Part shown: positions 59,470 through 64,000 of the stretch, in pieces
Position numbering within the stretch: position 1 is the stretch's first letter
How the letters are laid out: the number at the start of each line of letters is the position of its first letter
DNA from: CAVRXQ01 sp963725215
GTDB lineage: Bacteria; Actinomycetota; Acidimicrobiia; Acidimicrobiales; Bog-793
Length of the DNA: 64,000 nucleotides
Assembly (NCBI GenBank): GCA_963725215.1
Contig: CAVRXQ010000001.1
Coordinates: forward strand, 372,001 to 436,000
Reading direction: 5' to 3'
The notes under the pieces: generated by a model
The model's input: only the letters and a program-made list of their open reading frames with translations
Databases searched by the model: none
What the model was told of the DNA's origin: nothing
Position numbers and translations under genes: made by a program

Positions 59470-60363
59470 ATGGGCTTTCGTTTAACGCATCGAGGACGCA
59501 TCGCCACTCTCGTCGCCGTTGTCGCTCTCGCTGTTCTTGTCGGTGACTGGGCATCCTATGACTACGGCTCTGCAAGCCCCTCAGCCCGCGTGAAGACACG
59601 ACCGCACGCCGCCGCCGCGACCTCGACGTCCGACCCAGCGATCGCTGCATCACGCGCGCGAGTGGCTAATGGGGGTCGCGTCTTTCCTTCGCCAATTATC
59701 CCGAATTCTCCGTCTTCTCACTTTCCAGCTGGGCTCACGACGACCCGATTTCCGCGCGCGGCAACCTCTGTCACCGCACCGGTAACGGTGACGACACGAC
59801 CTAAAGCGCCAACACACCGAGTCAGAACTGCGGTCACGACGACGACACGAACTAAAGCGCCAACACACCGAGTCAGAACTCCGGTTACGACGACGACACG
59901 AACTAAAGCGCCAACACACCGAGTCAGAACTCCGGTTACGACGACGACCACAACGATTCCGTCTGTGTTTGCCACTCGCACCTTAATTAGCGGAGGCTTG
60001 CCAGCACCGAATGAACTTGTGGTCTCGGCCGGCACGTATTGCATCTTGTGCACGACGAGAACCACACCGACTGGCGGTCAAGAGTCGATCAGCCTCGTTG
60101 ACACAACAAGCGGTTCGATTCTCGCAACATGGACGACGACGACCACGTCAAAAGTGGTCGGGATCGTGTGGTCGTGCACAACCAGCCCGACAGGCGTGGA
60201 TTTTGTCCTCGATGCGAGCGCGACCGGAGACGTGACGTGGTCTGGACCAGCCAGCGTTCTGGCGAGCGACGTCGCCAATGACAAGATCGGTGTGCAGGCC
60301 TCGTTCAGCGGATCGGCAGGTCTCTCACCGTCAGAAAGCACCGTAGCGGTCATCACGATTTAA
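59470..60363 (+). CDS. Secreted Thr-rich repeat protein
   Basis: A 297-aa protein of no known family. It has a signal-anchor-like hydrophobic segment (RIATLVAVVALAVLVGDWAS, residues about 10-29), a low-complexity linker, three tandem 17-residue repeats (KAPTHRVRT then VTTTTR) at about residues 111-160, and a C-terminal beta-rich domain with Cys pairs (GTYCILCTT, VWSCTTS) and many Ser/Thr. The composition suggests an extracellular or wall-linked protein with a flexible stalk. ATG at 59470 chosen; upstream frame is intergenic. No functional link with its neighbours. Confidence 0.65.
   Translation: MGFRLTHRGRIATLVAVVALAVLVGDWASYDYGSASPSARVKTRPHAAAATSTSDPAIAASRARVANGGRVFPSPIIPNSPSSHFPAGLTTTRFPRAATSVTAPVTVTTRPKAPTHRVRTAVTTTTRTKAPTHRVRTPVTTTTRTKAPTHRVRTPVTTTTTTIPSVFATRTLISGGLPAPNELVVSAGTYCILCTTRTTPTGGQESISLVDTTSGSILATWTTTTTSKVVGIVWSCTTSPTGVDFVLDASATGDVTWSGPASVLASDVANDKIGVQASFSGSAGLSPSESTVAVITI
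59801..59950 (+). repeat. 51-bp tandem repeat, three copies
   Basis: Units begin CTAAAGCGCCAACACACCG at 59801, 59852 and 59903, an exact 51-base period inside the secreted protein gene. The copies differ by a few bases. The in-frame length (17 codons) allows copy-number change without frameshift. Confidence 0.85.
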
Positions 60364-60602
60364 CTCACTTGATCCGATCACGACGCTCACCCGGAGGACA
60401 ACCGGACGGGAAGCAGCTGTGAAACTCGAGCAACCATTCGGCCCGTGAAGGCGCTCACGACGAATTTAGGTGCTTGGGTGGGGGAACTGTTGGGCCAGGT
60501 CAGTGCGGGGCGCGGTCGTCCCGCTTTCGTGCTCCAGCTTCTCTCTCGCACCGTCATCACTGCTTCCACCGAACTGGGCCAAGGTCGGTATGACGCGTGC
60601 GA

Positions 60603-61367
60603 TCAATCCATGAAAGCGCCACCGTTCACCGCGATCGATTCGCCTGTGATGAACGCGGCGTCATCACTCGCCAGAAATGCCACGACCTTCGCGACGTCCT
60701 CGGCTTCTTCGAGCCGCTTCATCGGCGTGTCTGCAATGTAAATCTTCCGAACGTCGTCGGCTGAGACGCCACGCAATCCGGCTTCCCATTCGAGTTCGCG
60801 GTTTTGCATTGCCGTCGCCACGTAGCCAGGACAGACGCTGTTGACGCGAATGTTGTGCTGTGCGAGTTCGTAAGCCATGGCCTGTGTAAGTCCAACCACG
60901 CCGAACTTCGAAGCGACATAATCCGCGAGAAACGGTACGCGTCCTTGCTTCCCCGCCATCGACGCGATGTTCACAATGCAACCTCCGTTCCCAGAGGTTG
61001 CCATGGCACGCGCGGCCGCTTGGCTGGTTAGGAACAGCCCTCGCAAGTTCACCCCTATCGTTTGATCGAAATCTTCGGCCGAGATTTCGAGAAATCGCTG
61101 CATCTTCGAAATGCCAGCGTTCGAAACCCACACCGTCGGAGTTCCGTGCGCGTTGACAATGGATTCGACCGTGGCGCGAACGTCCTCAGCGTCCGTCACG
61201 TCGAGACGATAGGAGGCGGGCGAACCACACATTTGCGCGATGCGATCAGCGGAAACCCCGTCGATATCAGTCGGGATGACCAAAAACCCCCTCGCCGCGA
61301 GCTCCTTTGAGGTCGCGGCGCCGATCCCCGAGCCAGCGCCGGTGACGACGGCGACACGGTCAATCAT
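60603..61367 (-). CDS. SDR-family oxidoreductase
   Basis: Short-chain dehydrogenase, 254 aa: VTGAGSGIGAATSKEL, SNAGI (in place of NNAG), NIASMAGKQG (catalytic Ser), DYVASKFGVV (Tyr, Lys) and FITGESIAVNGGAFMD. It overlaps the upstream FGGY kinase by 4 bases and is the last gene of a - strand operon. A polyol or sugar dehydrogenase role fits the kinase partner. The 239 bases between it and the secreted repeat protein show no feature. Confidence 0.88.
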   Translation of the reverse strand: MIDRVAVVTGAGSGIGAATSKELAARGFLVIPTDIDGVSADRIAQMCGSPASYRLDVTDAEDVRATVESIVNAHGTPTVWVSNAGISKMQRFLEISAEDFDQTIGVNLRGLFLTSQAAARAMATSGNGGCIVNIASMAGKQGRVPFLADYVASKFGVVGLTQAMAYELAQHNIRVNSVCPGYVATAMQNRELEWEAGLRGVSADDVRKIYIADTPMKRLEEAEDVAKVVAFLASDDAAFITGESIAVNGGAFMD

Positions 61368-62854
61368 CGTCTAGCCCGGGCAGCAAGTCGGTGCGACACC
61401 GGCGTGACTGTGCTCTGTAGCTCGAGGTACATCCCGTACGCGTCGTCATATAGCGACGCGAGTTCGCTCCGCGGATAGATCACCTCGCCGAGTTGGCCGC
61501 GTTCTTCGCCCAATTCCCAGCTCGCGATCGCACGCGAACCAACCGCGGCGACCAGCGCCGCGCCGAGGGACGCCCCGCCATCGCCGGAAATCGAAACGAG
61601 CTCCCGCCCAAGTACGTCCACGACGATCTGCTTCCACACTCGTGAACCGCTGCCTCCATTACTGACTCGACCGCTTTGGACCACAATGCCAGCGTCTCCG
61701 AAAACGTCGACGTGGTTGCGGAATCCGAACGCGACCGCTTCCATCGAGGCACGGAACAGGTCCCCCCTCGTGTGCCCGAGATGCAATCCGACGAAGCAGC
61801 CTCGAAGGTCCGGATCGTGAAGCGGCGACTTCTCGCCCAAGAAGTACGGCAAGCAAATAAGCGACGCGGGTCTCGACATCTCCGCCTCTTTGTCAAGTTC
61901 GCCGAGCGGAGCGTCACCGACAAGCGATTGCACCCAGCGCAACAGGCTTCCCGAAGTTGCCATGCAACCATTTGGGAGCCAGAGTCCAGGAGCGGGATGC
62001 GCGTCGAGATACCAACGCCCGTCGACAACCGGATGGTCGCACACCACCAAGATGTCGCCGGCTCCTCCGAGCTTCACGAGCCACTCCCCTGGTTTGTTCA
62101 AGCCCGCGGCGTACGCGGCGAGAACGTGATCCGCTCCGCCCGTGTATATCGGCGTGCCAACGGGAAGAGAAGTGGCCTCGGCTGCGAAAGCGTCCACTTC
62201 TCCGATATGAGTTCCCGGCGCCAGCGCGACGGGACAGACTTCGTCGGGAATACCTGCCGCTTCGCGAACGGGATCGGCTGAAGCGCCAGATATTTCGTAT
62301 AGCCCGCTCTCAATCGCCCAGTTCGTCTCGACATGACGCCTCGCACCGAGCGCGATCGCGAGCCAGTCATACGATCCGACCACCGTCGCAGTTCGCTTTA
62401 TCGCGTCGGGTTCGTGGTGGGCCAGCCAACGCCAAGTCGGTGCGACGGACTGTTGCGTGAGCGACGACCCCGTCCTTCCGAGGACGTCGTATCCGCTGGC
62501 GGCCAGAACCTCGGAAAGCTCACCGATCTCGGACACTGCCCTTGCGTCGTTCTGGAGAATCGCTCGCCGCAAGGCGCGCCCCTCGTTGTCGAGAAGGACG
62601 AGGGCGGGAACCATTCCACTCGTGGCGACGCCGGCGATCGACGAGAGCGGCACTCCTGCTGACAGCGCGACCAAGGGAATGAGCGAGCAGATGTTGCTCC
62701 ACCATTCTTTTGTATCGGCTTCCGACCACCCAGGCTCGTTGGAAAACAGGGCCGCAGGCTCGGATGCCGACGCGAGTTGCCCGCGATCGGGGTCAAAGAG
62801 CGTGACTTTCGTGGAAGTAGTCCCCAGGTCGATACCGACCAAAAGCTCACCCAC
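61364..62854 (-). CDS. FGGY-family carbohydrate kinase
   Basis: FGGY sugar kinase, 496 aa: phosphate loop LLVGIDLGTTSTKVTLFD, substrate/Asp region TGGADHVLAAYAAGLN, and the C-terminal RVSNGGSGSRVWKQIVVDVLG. It resembles xylulokinase-type members. GTG start at 62854, 8 bases after the stop of the BtpA-like gene, and overlapping the SDR. It differs clearly from the FGGY kinase at 7582, so two separate sugar systems are present. Probable role: phosphorylation of a ketose or polyol oxidised by the SDR. Confidence 0.9.
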   Translation of the reverse strand: MGELLVGIDLGTTSTKVTLFDPDRGQLASASEPAALFSNEPGWSEADTKEWWSNICSLIPLVALSAGVPLSSIAGVATSGMVPALVLLDNEGRALRRAILQNDARAVSEIGELSEVLAASGYDVLGRTGSSLTQQSVAPTWRWLAHHEPDAIKRTATVVGSYDWLAIALGARRHVETNWAIESGLYEISGASADPVREAAGIPDEVCPVALAPGTHIGEVDAFAAEATSLPVGTPIYTGGADHVLAAYAAGLNKPGEWLVKLGGAGDILVVCDHPVVDGRWYLDAHPAPGLWLPNGCMATSGSLLRWVQSLVGDAPLGELDKEAEMSRPASLICLPYFLGEKSPLHDPDLRGCFVGLHLGHTRGDLFRASMEAVAFGFRNHVDVFGDAGIVVQSGRVSNGGSGSRVWKQIVVDVLGRELVSISGDGGASLGAALVAAVGSRAIASWELGEERGQLGEVIYPRSELASLYDDAYGMYLELQSTVTPVSHRLAARARR

Positions 62855-62862
62855 GACTCGGG

Positions 62863-63711
62863 TCAGCCCGCCCGGGCAGCCTGCACGAACGTTTTCGCGC
62901 GTTCACGGTCGACGCGATTCCACGTGTACCCGTCAACTTTCAGTGAGCTGCCCACGATGCAGCCGTCGGCGAACTCAAGGAACTCCGCGATGTTCTCGGC
63001 ATTCGCTCCCGTGTTTAACAGGACCGGGATCTCGGGCGGGACCGACGAGCGCACGTCAGCGACTGTCGAGATGCTCGGCTGAGCGCCCGCCATCGGGCCA
63101 GATACGAGGATGGCGTCCGGCAAGCTTGACGCTGCGACCGAACGCGCGACTTGCATCGCGTCCCGATCGCCCGTGTTCGATGCGAACTCGGGAGTCACAT
63201 TCATGAATACGGCGAGTTGTTCGGCGTCGAGCGCTCGCCGCTTGCGCAGGAGCGATGCCGCGTCAGGAGACCACGAACCCATGTCCGATTCCCACGAACC
63301 CGTCACAACCTCGCGCATGAAATACGCCTCGGTCGCAACCGCGACAGCAAGTGCACATTCCGCATCCCACAGATAGTCGACTCCGTAGGGCAAATCGTCA
63401 GGTATGCACTCCGCCACTACTCTCGACATTGAGGCCGCCGCGACGAGATCCGCCTTTAGTGAGTACGGCCGATCATGTTCGTTACAGAACATCACCGCGT
63501 CGAAGCCGGCATCGACCAGAACGGCAACGTCCTCGCGCACCTCGCGGACGATCCTTTGCATCCCACCGCTTTCGTCGTACATCGGCGCGCCCGGAAGCGC
63601 CGGCACATGCGCCATGGCGATCAGAGGTTTTACGACGTCGGGGAAGATGCTGCGGTACCGAGAACGATCTCTCCTCGAGTGATCGTTCTGCACGCTTTCG
63701 CTCAGATTCAC
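62863..63711 (-). CDS. BtpA/SgcQ-family protein
   Basis: A TIM-barrel protein of the BtpA family (photosystem I biogenesis BtpA; SgcQ in enterobacteria), 282 aa: PLIAMAHVPALPGAP (the family opening), VREDVAVLVDAGFDAVMFCNE, PYGVDYLWDAECALAVA, ILVSGPMAGAQP and VLLNTGANAENIAEFLEFADGCIVGSSLKVDG. In sugar operons its reaction is unknown. GTG start at 63711, with possible later starts. It sits between a DeoR regulator and an FGGY kinase, as in several carbohydrate operons. Confidence 0.85.
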   Translation of the reverse strand: MNLSESVQNDHSRRDRSRYRSIFPDVVKPLIAMAHVPALPGAPMYDESGGMQRIVREVREDVAVLVDAGFDAVMFCNEHDRPYSLKADLVAAASMSRVVAECIPDDLPYGVDYLWDAECALAVAVATEAYFMREVVTGSWESDMGSWSPDAASLLRKRRALDAEQLAVFMNVTPEFASNTGDRDAMQVARSVAASSLPDAILVSGPMAGAQPSISTVADVRSSVPPEIPVLLNTGANAENIAEFLEFADGCIVGSSLKVDGYTWNRVDRERAKTFVQAARAG

Positions 63712-63743
63712 TCAGGACGGTCTAGCAGCGGGCGCGCGTGAGT

Positions 63744-64000
63744 TCAACTGGCGGGTTCGAGCTGTCCGACTTCACCAGATTCGGCGGCACGGCGGACGCA
63801 AACGAGCTTCTGGCCATACGCTTCCCGATCCCGAATTGAAAGCCCTTCGTCAGTCACGATGTGGTCAAAGGCTTCGATCCCGACGACAGCCGCGAGCGCA
63901 CGGCGCCCGAACTTGGAGCTATCGGCGAGCAAAACTGCGCGAGCAGCAGCCGTCAGCATTGCCTGCTTCAGCGGGACCTCGATCGAATTGACGTTTGTCA
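63744..64000 (-). CDS. DeoR-family regulator, C-terminal part (cut by window end)
   Basis: Partial gene running off the right edge; only the effector-binding C-terminus is seen. It reads LKQAMLTAAARAVLLADSSKFGRRALAAV, then EAFDHIVTDEGLS, the invariant DeoR C-terminal blocks (KxAM, LADSSKFG, VTD). DeoR repressors sense phosphorylated sugars. The position before the BtpA-FGGY-SDR genes makes it the likely operon repressor. The start and the HTH lie outside the window. Confidence 0.85.
   Translation of the reverse strand, partial: TNVNSIEVPLKQAMLTAAARAVLLADSSKFGRRALAAVVGIEAFDHIVTDEGLSIRDREAYGQKLVCVRRAAESGEVGQLEPAS

Noticed and set aside
1..64000. CRISPR array, tRNA, rRNA, prophage
   Set aside because: No regularly spaced 25-40-bp repeats, no cloverleaf-like sequence I could recognise, no rRNA core sequence and no phage structural genes; the only tandem repeat is the coding 51-bp unit at 59801.

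Overview
The window is GC-rich, densely coded DNA with many GTG and TTG starts, 4-bp start/stop overlaps and actinobacterial-type gene families: a PspC-domain sensor kinase, DUF1707, Ku plus split LigD, MsiK-style sugar ABC transporters without their own ATPase, and GntR regulators. It most likely comes from a soil or peat Actinomycetota chromosome; no finer placement is possible from sequence alone. I saw no rRNA, tRNA, transposase, phage gene or CRISPR array.

Layout. 0-5.2 kb: housekeeping genes (DUF488, nickel/cobalt permease, PspC-type two-component system, PspC, DUF1707). 5.5-18 kb: a nutrient locus with a class III aminotransferase, an internally deleted amino-acid permease, an FGGY kinase, a SIS isomerase/deglycase, Dpp-like permeases and a GntR-UTRA regulator on the + strand, facing a peptide-binding protein and an M17 aminopeptidase on the - strand. 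A 1.5-kb segment bounded by 22-bp inverted repeats, with a collagen-like exported protein, lies between the two convergent operons. 18.2-22.4 kb: SixA, then the NHEJ set Ku, LigD(PE-LIG) and LigD(POL). 22.3-29.4 kb (- strand): a five-gene operon of a double S-adenosylhomocysteine-hydrolase-like protein, a CUT1-type ABC transporter and a nucleoside-deaminase-like amidohydrolase.

29.5-59.1 kb: a large catabolic cluster. It holds UbiX and UbiD, a hydroxycinnamoyl-CoA hydratase-lyase homologue with two CaiB-type CoA-transferases, an aldehyde dehydrogenase, a TauABC-like importer, a luciferase-like monooxygenase, a fumarate-reductase-type flavoprotein, three amide/cyclic-amide hydrolases, three SDRs, three paralogous cupins and one other cupin, three leaderless periplasmic-binding-fold proteins, a TauE/SafE exporter and a FadR-type GntR regulator. 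Copies of a 17-bp palindrome close to TAGTAT-RCTAC-ATACTA sit in most of its divergent promoter regions, including that of the regulator. The genes suggest CoA activation by transfer, retro-aldol side-chain removal, aldehyde oxidation and prenyl-FMN decarboxylation of a (hetero)aromatic acid.

59.5-64 kb: a repeat-containing secreted protein, then a - strand sugar or polyol operon (SDR, FGGY kinase, BtpA/SgcQ-like protein, DeoR regulator cut by the window end). The strongest candidates for undescribed biology are the tandem SAHH operon and the palindrome-linked aromatic-acid cluster.
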